The notes below the pieces were generated by a model. It was not told the origin of the DNA. It was given only the letters and a program-made list of their open reading frames with translations, and made no database searches. The translations under genes and the position numbers were made by a program. A stretch of DNA of 64,000 bases from Arthrobacter sp. OAP107 (GTDB lineage: Bacteria; Actinomycetota; Actinomycetes; Actinomycetales; Micrococcaceae): the NCBI RefSeq assembly GCF_040546765.1, contig NZ_JBEPOK010000001.1, positions 806,001 through 870,000 on the forward strand. Direction: 5' to 3'. Shown here in pieces: positions 9,264 through 16,803 of the stretch; positions within the stretch are counted from its first letter, which is position 1; the number at the start of each line of letters is the position of its first letter.

Positions 9264-10955
9264 ATGAGGACCAGCAATGTTCGGCCCGGCACCATCCGAA
9301 AGCTCACCATTCTCTGCGCCGCCGCCGGCCTGATCGCCACCGGCGGGGTCGGCACCGCCCTGGCCAAGGGAGGCGGCGGCGGAACAGCCAAGCCGCCCAA
9401 GGGGATCGTCTCCCCGTGGGTGGTTCCCACGCTGCCCACCCCGCCCTTATCCGTCCCCGCAGCCCAGCTGCACGGCTTCGACGACACCGGCCTCGCCCGC
9501 AACGCCACCGTCGACGGCAGCGCCTGCCCCACCGCGGACCCATCAGACTTCGGCGGCAGCGTAACCATCAACGGCGTCGTCATCACCATTCCCTGCAGCC
9601 TCATCGTCCAGATGCCGGCCAACACGCTGAGCTGGGCAGACTTCGTCCACGGCACCGGCGGCAGCGCACCGCTGGGCACCGACGGCCTGGAGCTGCGGGC
9701 CGTGGGCAACATCGTCGGCGCGAAGCACATCGCCGGCCTGGCCTTCGTCTCCCAGCAGTCGGCGAACACCGGCCGCGGCGAAATCACCGGGATCGATTAC
9801 GCCAACGGCGCCCTGAAGATCGCCAACGCGGCCGGCGGCACCGTGACCGTGCAGCTGAACGACCCCAAAATCGCCGGCCTGCACGACAGCGCGGGCGCGG
9901 ACACGGGCCGGTTCAGCAACGGCCAGTCGCCCGACAACCGCTTCAGCGTGGACCAGGACAACCCCACCGTGCACGCCGCCACCGGATACCCGATGTGCAT
10001 CCCGCGCACGGATCCCGGCGTGAAGGACGATCCGCTCTGCCCGCAGAAGAACCGGCCGCTCGCCCCGGGCTGCCGCAACTTCAGCATCGCCGGCGTCGCC
10101 TTGCCGGCCAGCGGCGAACTCTCAGCCCCGGCGCCCGGGCAGAAGTACTGCTCGCAGTACGTGATGCCGGCCTTCACCGGACTTCCGACGACGGGCCCGG
10201 ACCCGTCGCAGCAGGCACCGTTTGAGGTGGGGGACACCGTGGACTACTCGGGCACGCTCTTCCACGGCACCGAGGACTACATCTCGGCCCACACCATCGA
10301 GGCCAACCTGGGCATCTACACCCAGCCGGGCACCCAGCCCAGCTACCTGGCGATCGGCGAGTTCGGCGTCGGCACGGCAGATCCGCTGGCAACGGGCGTC
10401 AACGGGGCAGCGCAGGAAACCCAGGACCGCATCTTCCTCGAGGCCGAAACCACGGACGTCAAGACCGCCGTCGACATCTACTACGAGGACCACAACCCGG
10501 ACGGCTCGGTCCGCAACCGCTGGATCACGCCGTTTGAAATGACCGGCGAGAACGGTGTTCCCATCAGCGGCCCCACCGGCGGCATCACCACCCAGAACAC
10601 CGGGGCCCAGCCGCAGCGGGCACGCCTGCGGGCCACCAAGGCGCCGAACGGGCTGCTGAGCCAGCCGGACCGGACCGTCCGGGTGGGCGTGCGCAGCCTC
10701 TGCCTGCCGACGCCGGTCAACGTCACCACCACCACGATCAACCAGGCCGCCCTGGACGCGTGCTTCAAGAACGCGCCCACCCGGGCCAACGGGCTGCAGC
10801 CGGGGCAGTACATTGCACCCGTGTTCGAGTACATCTTCCCGGAGAATGTGAAGCCGGGCGATCAGATTGTGCCGAACGACCTCTGGCACCTGCCGTTCCT
10901 CGTGAACGGCGAGGGCACCGGCAACACAGCCGCCCTGGTGCCGTCGCCGTGGTGA
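9264..10955 (+). CDS. Secreted protein of unknown function next to multicopper oxidase
   Basis: 563-residue exported protein. Residues 1-34 are a signal peptide (basic start, hydrophobic core, Ala-x-Ala-like end before a glycine run). The mature part is rich in Thr, Pro, Asn and Gly, contains several well-spaced cysteines, and has no motif I can name; it includes short beta-like segments such as GSVTINGVVITIP. Ribosome site GAAAGGACCAGCC precedes the ATG at 9264. A lipoprotein gene follows after 13 bases, so the two are probably cotranscribed, opposite the multicopper oxidase. It could be a partner or substrate-binding protein for the oxidase; that is inference from position only. Confidence 0.85.
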   Translation: MRTSNVRPGTIRKLTILCAAAGLIATGGVGTALAKGGGGGTAKPPKGIVSPWVVPTLPTPPLSVPAAQLHGFDDTGLARNATVDGSACPTADPSDFGGSVTINGVVITIPCSLIVQMPANTLSWADFVHGTGGSAPLGTDGLELRAVGNIVGAKHIAGLAFVSQQSANTGRGEITGIDYANGALKIANAAGGTVTVQLNDPKIAGLHDSAGADTGRFSNGQSPDNRFSVDQDNPTVHAATGYPMCIPRTDPGVKDDPLCPQKNRPLAPGCRNFSIAGVALPASGELSAPAPGQKYCSQYVMPAFTGLPTTGPDPSQQAPFEVGDTVDYSGTLFHGTEDYISAHTIEANLGIYTQPGTQPSYLAIGEFGVGTADPLATGVNGAAQETQDRIFLEAETTDVKTAVDIYYEDHNPDGSVRNRWITPFEMTGENGVPISGPTGGITTQNTGAQPQRARLRATKAPNGLLSQPDRTVRVGVRSLCLPTPVNVTTTTINQAALDACFKNAPTRANGLQPGQYIAPVFEYIFPENVKPGDQIVPNDLWHLPFLVNGEGTGNTAALVPSPW

Positions 10956-10968
10956 CCGGCCGGCTCTC

Positions 10969-11535
10969 ATGAACCACCGGTCGGTGCTGTGGCGGGGACT
11001 CGCTTCGGCGGTCCTCGCCGCTGCCGCGCTCGCAGCATGCAGCCAGCCGCCGCAGGTAGTGCCGCCTGTCACCGCATCCCTGGGAACTACGCCGGCGGCG
11101 GCGAGCCGGCCGCCGGCAGCTGTCCCGCCGTCGTCCTCTATGAACGGGGGCACGACGACGGACGCGGCTTCCGTTCAGGCCGGCGGCCGGCGTCGTGGTT
11201 CTGGAGGCAACGGGGGTGACGGCGAGGGCGGAGAAGGCGCCCGCACGCTGCCGGCCCTGCCCGCGGACTGGCCGGCGGACGTTCCCGTTCCGCCCGGCCG
11301 GCTGCAGGGATCGGGCGGCACAGCCGGAGCGTGGACCATTCTGCTGACGATCCCGGGCGGCGCGGACGAGGTGCTCGCGTCGGCTGAGGCTTTCTACGAG
11401 TCGAACGGCTTCACCAGGACGGGCAGCGGCCAGCTGCGGAGGGGGCCGTACTCGGTGGTGATGGTGGCCAGGAACCGGGACCACTCGGCGGCACAGACGG
11501 ACCTGACCATCTCCTTGGAGTTTTTGTCCGGATAA
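10969..11535 (+). CDS. Putative lipoprotein
   Basis: 188-residue predicted lipoprotein. The N-terminus has a signal peptide ending in a lipobox LAAC with the lipidated Cys at residue 24. A Pro/Ala/Gly-rich linker follows to about residue 90, then a small folded domain with ALPADWPADVPVPPG and a C-terminal beta-rich part. No named domain is recognised. It begins 13 bases after the secreted-protein stop and is likely translated from the same mRNA. The last residues (EFLSG) and the TAA stop are encoded by the left arm of the palindrome at 11517-11570, so the C-terminus may have been set by that element. Confidence 0.8.
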   Translation: MNHRSVLWRGLASAVLAAAALAACSQPPQVVPPVTASLGTTPAAASRPPAAVPPSSSMNGGTTTDAASVQAGGRRRGSGGNGGDGEGGEGARTLPALPADWPADVPVPPGRLQGSGGTAGAWTILLTIPGGADEVLASAEAFYESNGFTRTGSGQLRRGPYSVVMVARNRDHSAAQTDLTISLEFLSG

Positions 11536-11570
11536 TCGACTTTAGCGACGAATATCCGGACAAAAACTCC
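11517..11570. repeat. Palindrome carrying a gene stop codon
   Basis: Perfect 17-base arms (GGAGTTTTTGTCCGGAT at 11517-11533 and its complement at 11554-11570) around a 20-base loop with an inner TCG/CGA pair. The TAA stop of the lipoprotein gene (11533-11535) sits at the end of the left arm. The sequence differs from the 1319/7528 family, but the placement is the same. Confidence 0.85.
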
Positions 11571-11604
11571 AGGGCTTGTTCGGAGCACCGAGGGCGCGGT
11601 AGTC

Positions 11605-11781
11605 TCAGCCGGCGGTGCGGTAGGCGTCGGCATCCAGCGCGTGCCGGCCGTCCACGATGGTCCGCCGCTGCACCAGGGCGCCGAGGGCGGAGGGGTCGGC
11701 GCGGCGGAAGATGTCCCATTCGGTGAGGAGGGCCACCACCTCGGCCCCGGATACCGCAGCTTCGAGGCTTTCCGCGCCTGC
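11605..11781 (-). pseudogene. Remnant of UDP-glucose 6-dehydrogenase C-terminus
   Basis: The minus strand encodes about 58 residues, ending in a TGA, that match the final part of UDP-glucose dehydrogenases: GAEVVALLTEWDIFRRADP, then TIVDGRHALD, the typical NAD-dimer-interface end (TEW...F and IVDGR). An in-frame TAG at 11782-11784 closes the frame upstream, and no start or remaining 350-plus residues exist. Intact homologues make UDP-glucuronate for surface polysaccharides. This is a 3' scrap left by deletion or rearrangement. Confidence 0.8.
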
Positions 11782-11931
11782 CTAGGAAAACCCTGTGGTG
11801 GCACCCCCGAAATGGGTTGGCCGGCAAGGAATGGGGGTCGGTCGCTGTGCCTTTTTTCCATGGTGCAGCCGCGAGTCTGGGAGTTAGTGCAGTCAGTGTT
11901 GGTGAGGCACGTGCGAGTCTGAGGGCGGTGC

Positions 11932-12159
11932 ATGGTGAGGAAGTTGTTGTTGCTGCTGCTGTTGATTCCGGTACTTGCCGTGGCCGGCGGCCAGGTCTGC
12001 CGTGAGGTGTATGGCGGACCCGGGGACACCACCTCGCCCGGCGTCGTCGTCCCGGGACCAAGCGGCGAACTGGGGCCAGGCGCCGGTCCGACGACGGCTG
12101 CACCGCGGCCGTTCCCCCCGTCGCCGTCGTCGGGGTCCATCGCCGCCGTCAACCATTAG
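11932..12159 (+). CDS. Small secreted Pro-rich peptide (hypothetical)
   Basis: 75 residues: a strong N-terminal hydrophobic run (VRKLLLLLLLIPVLAVAGG) like a signal peptide, then a Pro/Gly/Ser-rich tail with one cysteine. GAGGGCGG precedes the ATG. No homology is recognised. It lies just downstream of decayed DNA, so it could be a chance frame, but the composition is signal-like. Confidence 0.45.
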   Translation: MVRKLLLLLLLIPVLAVAGGQVCREVYGGPGDTTSPGVVVPGPSGELGPGAGPTTAAPRPFPPSPSSGSIAAVNH

Positions 12160-12540
12160 GGGTGTGCGCTGGGCCGGGGCCTAAAACGGCGCACATCGCT
12201 GCAGAGGTATGCCGCCTGTTGTCATAAGGCACCGGGCCCGGGGAGGGCTTCGCCGTTCCCGGTGCCAGCCGGTTGTCGCGCGGCAGACGAGTGCCCGGCA
12301 AGCAAAACTCTCCCGGGTACACCTTGGAAAAACCTTTGGCGTGCCAACGCACTGGTGGTACCCCGGGGTTCGCTCCGGCCGGCCTGTTCGGCGTCCGACA
12401 AATCTGTCACCCTCCGACCGGAGGCGTAACCTGAAAGAGGCCGGCGGCGGACCGGCCCGATGGTCCCCATGCCAGAGGGCACACCCAGCCCGTCGTCGGT
12501 CTCGTGCTTAGCACCACGGTGGCCCGCCTTTGCGGAAGGG
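12160..12540. other. Noncoding stretch
   Basis: 381 bases without a supportable gene. On the minus strand it contains AAGGTTTTTCCAAGG (12322-12336), one of several copies of a similar noncoding motif in the window. No terminator or RNA gene was recognised. Confidence 0.4.
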
Positions 12541-13014
12541 CTACCCGCCCCACACCGAGAACGAGCCGGAGTGCCCGGTGATCACGCTTTGGTAGATGAC
12601 GAACAGGCCGGCGAGCACGCCCAGGGCCAGTGCCGCGACGCGGGCGGGGCGGGACCGCTGGAGTGCGGCCAGCGCCGGAATGCGCTCGGCCAGGGGCGTG
12701 AACGTCGCGGCGAGCATCAGCAGCACCAGGAAGAAAAACACGACGGCGGTCACCTTCAGGATGTCGCCCTGCCTGGCATGCGCCTGGATGGCGGCGGCAG
12801 CACCCCGTGTTTCCTGCAGCTGCTCACCTGCGGAGGCTGCGATCAGCGTCAGCGGGGCCAGGATCAGTGCCAGCGCGCCCAGCGGCCAGGCGAGGTACCG
12901 GCGGGTCGGGCGGGCCAGGCCGTAGATGACGGCGCCCAGGCCGGCGAGTGGCCCGAAGACGACGACGCCGTGGACCAGGAGAATGTGGGCCGGAAGGCCG
13001 CCGATCAGCAACAA
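12541..13014 (-). CDS. DUF2231-like four-helix membrane protein
   Basis: 157-residue integral membrane protein with four hydrophobic helices (about 5-28, 40-60, 85-108 and 125-147). The opening GLPAHILLVHGVVVFGPL is the DUF2231 hallmark. The role of this family is unknown, though members often sit beside cytochrome or redox genes. The best start is TTG at 13014 with AAGGAG about seven bases upstream; no ATG or GTG gives a complete first helix. It lies 65 bases downstream of another membrane-protein gene on the same strand, so the two may be cotranscribed. Confidence 0.75.
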   Translation of the reverse strand: MLLIGGLPAHILLVHGVVVFGPLAGLGAVIYGLARPTRRYLAWPLGALALILAPLTLIAASAGEQLQETRGAAAAIQAHARQGDILKVTAVVFFFLVLLMLAATFTPLAERIPALAALQRSRPARVAALALGVLAGLFVIYQSVITGHSGSFSVWGG

Positions 13015-13079
13015 AGGATGCTCCTTGCAGGTCAGAGGGGCGCGGGCACCTTGAATCTAACACCGGGGGAGCCGGTGAC

Positions 13080-14051
13080 CTATGGGGTGGGGCCAGCCAA
13101 AGTGCCGGCCCGACTGCCGGCCGGACTGCCTAAACGTCGGCGTGCGGCCAGAGCCCGGATGCCCAACCCGGCCAGCCCGACTGTCAGTGCCAGCAGGACT
13201 GTGGGAAGCGCCCCGCCGTCGGGTCCGAGGGTTGCCGCCAGGATCTGCCGGCTCATCAGCAGCATCTCCTGCAGGTCGCCGGCCAGCACGCGTGTCCCGA
13301 GGACGTAGCTGACGGAGGTGAACAGGGCCGGGACCACCCACAGCAGGGACAGGTCGGCGAGCCACACAAGGGCCCGACGCGCGGGCCGCAGACCGCACCA
13401 CGCCAGGGCGCAGCCCACGATGAGCGCCGGGATCCACCGCGCCACCGTCGGCACCGCGGTGGGGACATTGATGTGCCCCACGAAGCCGACCACCCACTCA
13501 ACAGCCCACGACGTGGCCGGCACCGCCATCAGTCCGGCGCCCAGGGCGACCAGTGCCCGTCGCCTCGAAACGAGGAGCAGGAACGCCGCGAGGCCCGCGG
13601 CGATGCACGCAATGACGCCGGCCAGCAGCCCCGCGAAATAGATGCCCGCCATCGTCTCGTCCGCCAGGCCGCCCTCGAGCACCGTGAATGACTGGACCGC
13701 GGCCGTGAACTGTACCGCGAGCGCGCCGGACGCTGCGCACCATGCCGTCAGCCGGCGTCGGACGGGGTTCCAGATGCGCACGGCGAGTCCGGCCGCCGCG
13801 CCGCCGGTGGTGAGGAGCGCCACGAGGGTGGTGAGTTCGTACTGGCTCAGCGGCAGCAGCGAGACCGGCATCCGGTCCGGGAGGACCTCGGTGCCCCACA
13901 GGTTCTGTAGCGGCAGCTGCGCCCCGGTGATCAGCCACGGCGCCAGGCCGAGCAGGCCTGCCAGGATTCCGAGCAGCCAGCCCAGTACCGCGTCTTTGCC
14001 GGGCGTCCGCCTTGCCTGCTCAACGGGACGTGTCTGTTCCGGCAGGCTCAT
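13080..14051 (-). CDS. Polytopic membrane protein of unknown function
   Basis: 323-residue protein with about eight or nine predicted membrane helices, a basic N-terminal tail and a basic C-terminus, and no catalytic motif I recognise. CGCAAGGAGCCACC precedes the ATG at 14051; an upstream in-frame start adds 14 residues without a ribosome site. It is followed after 65 bases by the DUF2231-like gene. Its upstream region contains an AT-rich promoter-like segment and the palindrome at 14157-14214. Confidence 0.78.
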   Translation of the reverse strand: MSLPEQTRPVEQARRTPGKDAVLGWLLGILAGLLGLAPWLITGAQLPLQNLWGTEVLPDRMPVSLLPLSQYELTTLVALLTTGGAAAGLAVRIWNPVRRRLTAWCAASGALAVQFTAAVQSFTVLEGGLADETMAGIYFAGLLAGVIACIAAGLAAFLLLVSRRRALVALGAGLMAVPATSWAVEWVVGFVGHINVPTAVPTVARWIPALIVGCALAWCGLRPARRALVWLADLSLLWVVPALFTSVSYVLGTRVLAGDLQEMLLMSRQILAATLGPDGGALPTVLLALTVGLAGLGIRALAARRRLGSPAGSRAGTLAGPTP

Positions 14052-14156
14052 GGTGGCTCCTTGCGTGCATCGGCGGTTGGGGACAGCGCGCAAGTTGCGG
14101 GCAGGAAGAATAATAATACACCGAATGGATTAATATATCCGGCCGGGTAGCGGGCG

Positions 14157-14214
14157 CGAACGGACAGCTGCGGCCCCAAATAAGGTGGCAAATGGGGCCA
14201 CAAGTGTCCGTTCG
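14157..14214. repeat. Interrupted palindrome in a divergent promoter region
   Basis: Outer arms CGAACGGACA (14157-14166) and TGTCCGTTCG (14205-14214), with inner arms GGCCCCA and TGGGGCC. It sits between divergent genes (starts at 14051 and 14341), beside an AT-rich run TAATAATACACCGAATGGAT. It could be an operator or an RNA hairpin at the 5' end of one transcript. Confidence 0.7.
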
Positions 14215-14340
14215 AGCTTCAGTTGCCGGAAATATTTCACAAACCGGGGAACTTTTTAGGAATTTCCCGCAGCGCTCGAACGTTCCTTGGATAACGCCAC
14301 AGGCGTACCGCGCCAGGGGCGTAAGGGAGAGGACGAGGCG

Positions 14341-15231
14341 ATGAAACACATCGGCCGATTTGGACCCCGAAACTCCGCTGCGGACGCAACGGCACCACAT
14401 CCCTGGAGCCGTTATGTGGCAATGGGAGATTCGTTTACCGAAGGTGTCGGCGATCCCGAAGAACGCTGCGCCGGAGGGCTCCGGGGCTGGGCGGACCGGG
14501 TGGCAGAGGAGCTCAGTGCTGAGCGGAAGGACTTTGCCTACGCCAACCTGGCCATCCGTGGCCTGCTCTTGGACCAGATTCTTGACCGGCAGACCGAACC
14601 GGCGCTGGAGCTGAAGCCGGATCTGATAACGCTGTCGGCCGGCGGCAATGACATGGTGTTCCACCGGACCGACCCGGACAAGCTGGCGGCCAAGCTGGAA
14701 GCCGGCGTCGTACGGCTCAGCGCCACAGGGGCCACCATCATGCTGTTTGCCGGGCCGGACTGGCGGCGGACGCCTATCCTGGGGCGGAGCCGCTCCCGGA
14801 TAGCCATCTTCAACGAGAACATCCGGATTGTCGCCGCCGCCCATGACTGCCTGCTGGTGGATCTGTGGACCCTGCCGGGGCTCCGTGATCCGCGGATGTG
14901 GGACCCGGACCGGCTGCACTTCTCGCCGCTGGGCCACCACACCATCGCCATGCAGGTGCTGAACACGCTGCAGGTGCAGCACTCGCTCCAGCCGCTGGAG
15001 CCGAAGGCGCTGCCGAACAGCAGCTGGCGCGACGCCCGGGCCGGGGACCTCGCCTGGGCGCGGAACTACTTCCTGCCGTGGGCATGGCAGCGGATCGCGA
15101 TGCAACGCGCCGCCCTGCCGCTCGTCCACGACCCCGCGCCGGCACCCCTGATGCCTAAGCGGCCGGTGTTCGCCCCGGTGTACGCCGTGCGGACGGTTGC
15201 GGTTAAGGCGGCGGCTGAGTTCCTGGCGTAG
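14341..15231 (+). CDS. SGNH/GDSL-family hydrolase
   Basis: 296-residue predicted esterase/lipase without a signal peptide. Seen: block I GDSFTEG at 29-35 (nucleophile Ser31), block III GGND at 101-104, and block V with Asp190 and His193 in DPDRLHFSPLGHH. These complete the SGNH catalytic set. The ATG at 14341 follows a GGAGAGGACGAGG ribosome site; upstream in-frame ATGs lack one. The C-terminal 90 residues are basic and Pro-rich beyond the usual domain. It stands alone and ends in the hairpin at 15265-15292. Substrate unknown. Confidence 0.92.
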   Translation: MKHIGRFGPRNSAADATAPHPWSRYVAMGDSFTEGVGDPEERCAGGLRGWADRVAEELSAERKDFAYANLAIRGLLLDQILDRQTEPALELKPDLITLSAGGNDMVFHRTDPDKLAAKLEAGVVRLSATGATIMLFAGPDWRRTPILGRSRSRIAIFNENIRIVAAAHDCLLVDLWTLPGLRDPRMWDPDRLHFSPLGHHTIAMQVLNTLQVQHSLQPLEPKALPNSSWRDARAGDLAWARNYFLPWAWQRIAMQRAALPLVHDPAPAPLMPKRPVFAPVYAVRTVAVKAAAEFLA

Positions 15232-15264
15232 CCGCGCGGACCAGCGGTGCAGGCAGGTGAACGT

Positions 15265-15292
15265 ACGACGGCGGGTTGTTACCCGCCGTCGT
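15265..15292. terminator. Bidirectional terminator hairpin
   Basis: ACGACGGCGGGT-TGTT-ACCCGCCGTCGT, a perfect 12-bp stem with a four-base loop, placed between the convergent SGNH hydrolase and serine protease genes. Confidence 0.9.
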
Positions 15293-15297
15293 CAGCG

Positions 15298-16206
15298 TCA
15301 GCTTGCGGCGGGGGCGAGGTCGATCTGCTCGAACTCTTCTGCGGTGGTGTTGGCTTTGATCCAGTTGATCACGTCCTGCCGGTCGGTGCGGTAGGAAAAG
15401 TTCGTCCCCTTGCAGTAACGGTTGTGGTTGAACGACGTGATGCCGGTGATGATGTTGGACTCTGAGGTGCCGTAGAACAGCGGGCCGCCGGAGTCAGCGT
15501 TGCAGGTTCCGCCGAGGCCGTTGCCGTTGCCGTTGGTCTGGACGTTGTAGCCGTCGGCGCTGGCGCTGTTGAGATTTGTCAGCTTGGACTCGGCCATGAG
15601 CCGTTCCCGGAAGGAGGTCTCGCCTGCTGACGGACTGGCAGCGGAGATTCCGAAGCCGCTGGACGTGAAGGTCGTCTCCCGCTGCCCGCGCTTGGAGGCC
15701 AGCGAGTTGAGGGTTCCGGCTGCCGCGAGGCGGCCATATTCGCTGAGCGCTATGGGTTGGTCCAGGATCACCAGACCGGCGTCCTTGGTTTCGGGCACCG
15801 CGTCCATGCTGGTGTAGCCGTAGTTGTACATCTCATGCGAGGTGGCGCACTGGGTCCCCTCGGTTCCCGCGGCGCAGGCGCTCGGGTAGCCGGTGTCCGG
15901 ATCAATCCCGGTTGCCGGGCTCCAGTCCACGCCGGCGTCCTGCTGGAAGTAGACCCGTGCCGAGGAAGCGCCTGCCGTGCAGTGCCCCGCGGTGAGGAAC
16001 ACCGTCGGCGTCAGCAGGGAGCCGGAGCACCTGTGGTTGAATCCGCTATTGGAATCGTAGAAGACGATCAGCCCCACGAAGGGATGCTCGGTGTCCTTGA
16101 CGTAGTCGCCGGTGATCGCACCGGCAGGACCGGCCGACGTCATGGCCAGCATCGCGGCAACGGCCAGCGCGCCGCTTGTGGCCCGCAACTTTTTCAAAAT
16201 GCGCAT
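15298..16206 (-). CDS. Secreted trypsin-like serine protease (S1 family)
   Basis: 302-residue exported endopeptidase. The signal peptide runs to about residue 30 (SAGPAGA). The catalytic triad is visible: His75 in LTAGHC, Asp142 in DAGLVIL and Ser239 in ADSGGPL. Cysteines at 60/76 and around the serine suggest chymotrypsin-like disulfides. I prefer the ATG at 16206; a GTG 24 bases upstream is also in frame but the AAGGAAG site then lies inside the gene. It is monocistronic and ends at a shared terminator. It is likely released or cell-wall associated. Confidence 0.93.
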   Translation of the reverse strand: MRILKKLRATSGALAVAAMLAMTSAGPAGAITGDYVKDTEHPFVGLIVFYDSNSGFNHRCSGSLLTPTVFLTAGHCTAGASSARVYFQQDAGVDWSPATGIDPDTGYPSACAAGTEGTQCATSHEMYNYGYTSMDAVPETKDAGLVILDQPIALSEYGRLAAAGTLNSLASKRGQRETTFTSSGFGISAASPSAGETSFRERLMAESKLTNLNSASADGYNVQTNGNGNGLGGTCNADSGGPLFYGTSESNIITGITSFNHNRYCKGTNFSYRTDRQDVINWIKANTTAEEFEQIDLAPAAS

Positions 16207-16803
16207 AAAAGCCCCAGCTTCCTTTTGCACAGCGCCAGGAAGCGCACATCAGTGTACGCGGTGGCCGCCAAAGTGTTCGTCACCGCCTAAACGGGACGGT
16301 GACTCAAGATACCACCCGGACGGGTGTCCCGGTGCTCCTGGGTGACGTCGGCTGGGCTTGCGCCGCCGGCCTCAGCGATGGGGGGAAGCCGGGGCCGACG
16401 GCTGGATGCCAGTGTGGCGCGGGAACCTTGCAAAAACCTCGGTGAACCGTGCCCCTCCTGAGCCCCTGCTTTTGTTGCCGGAGTCCGAGGTTTTCCGCTG
16501 GTTTCTTCAGCGGGCGCGACACCAACACGGGGGTCTGTGCCCTTGAGTACCTGCCTCTGAATAAACCCCTACTGGTTCAGAGGATCCATGTACCCGATTA
16601 AGTCCCGCAGTCCAGAACGGGTATCGCATTTGCTTGCCTGAGGAAACTGATTCTTCTAGCCTCTGAACTGAACGGTCATGTGGCTGGGGAGTCCCCGTTC
16701 AATCTGGTTGCCAGGGTGCGCCGGTTGCCACCCAGGCAGCCCGACATGCGCGCTGGGACCAACGTGGTAGCGGCGCTTTGGGTTCGCACCAACGGGAGAT
16801 GCC
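16207..16803. other. Long divergent intergenic region
   Basis: 597 bases between the protease and the LPXTG protein. Short frames crossing it have no protein character. It holds a GAGGTTTTTGCAAGG-type motif on the minus strand (16426-16440) and an AT-richer block at 16540-16680 that probably contains the surface-protein promoter and a long 5' leader. Confidence 0.4.
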
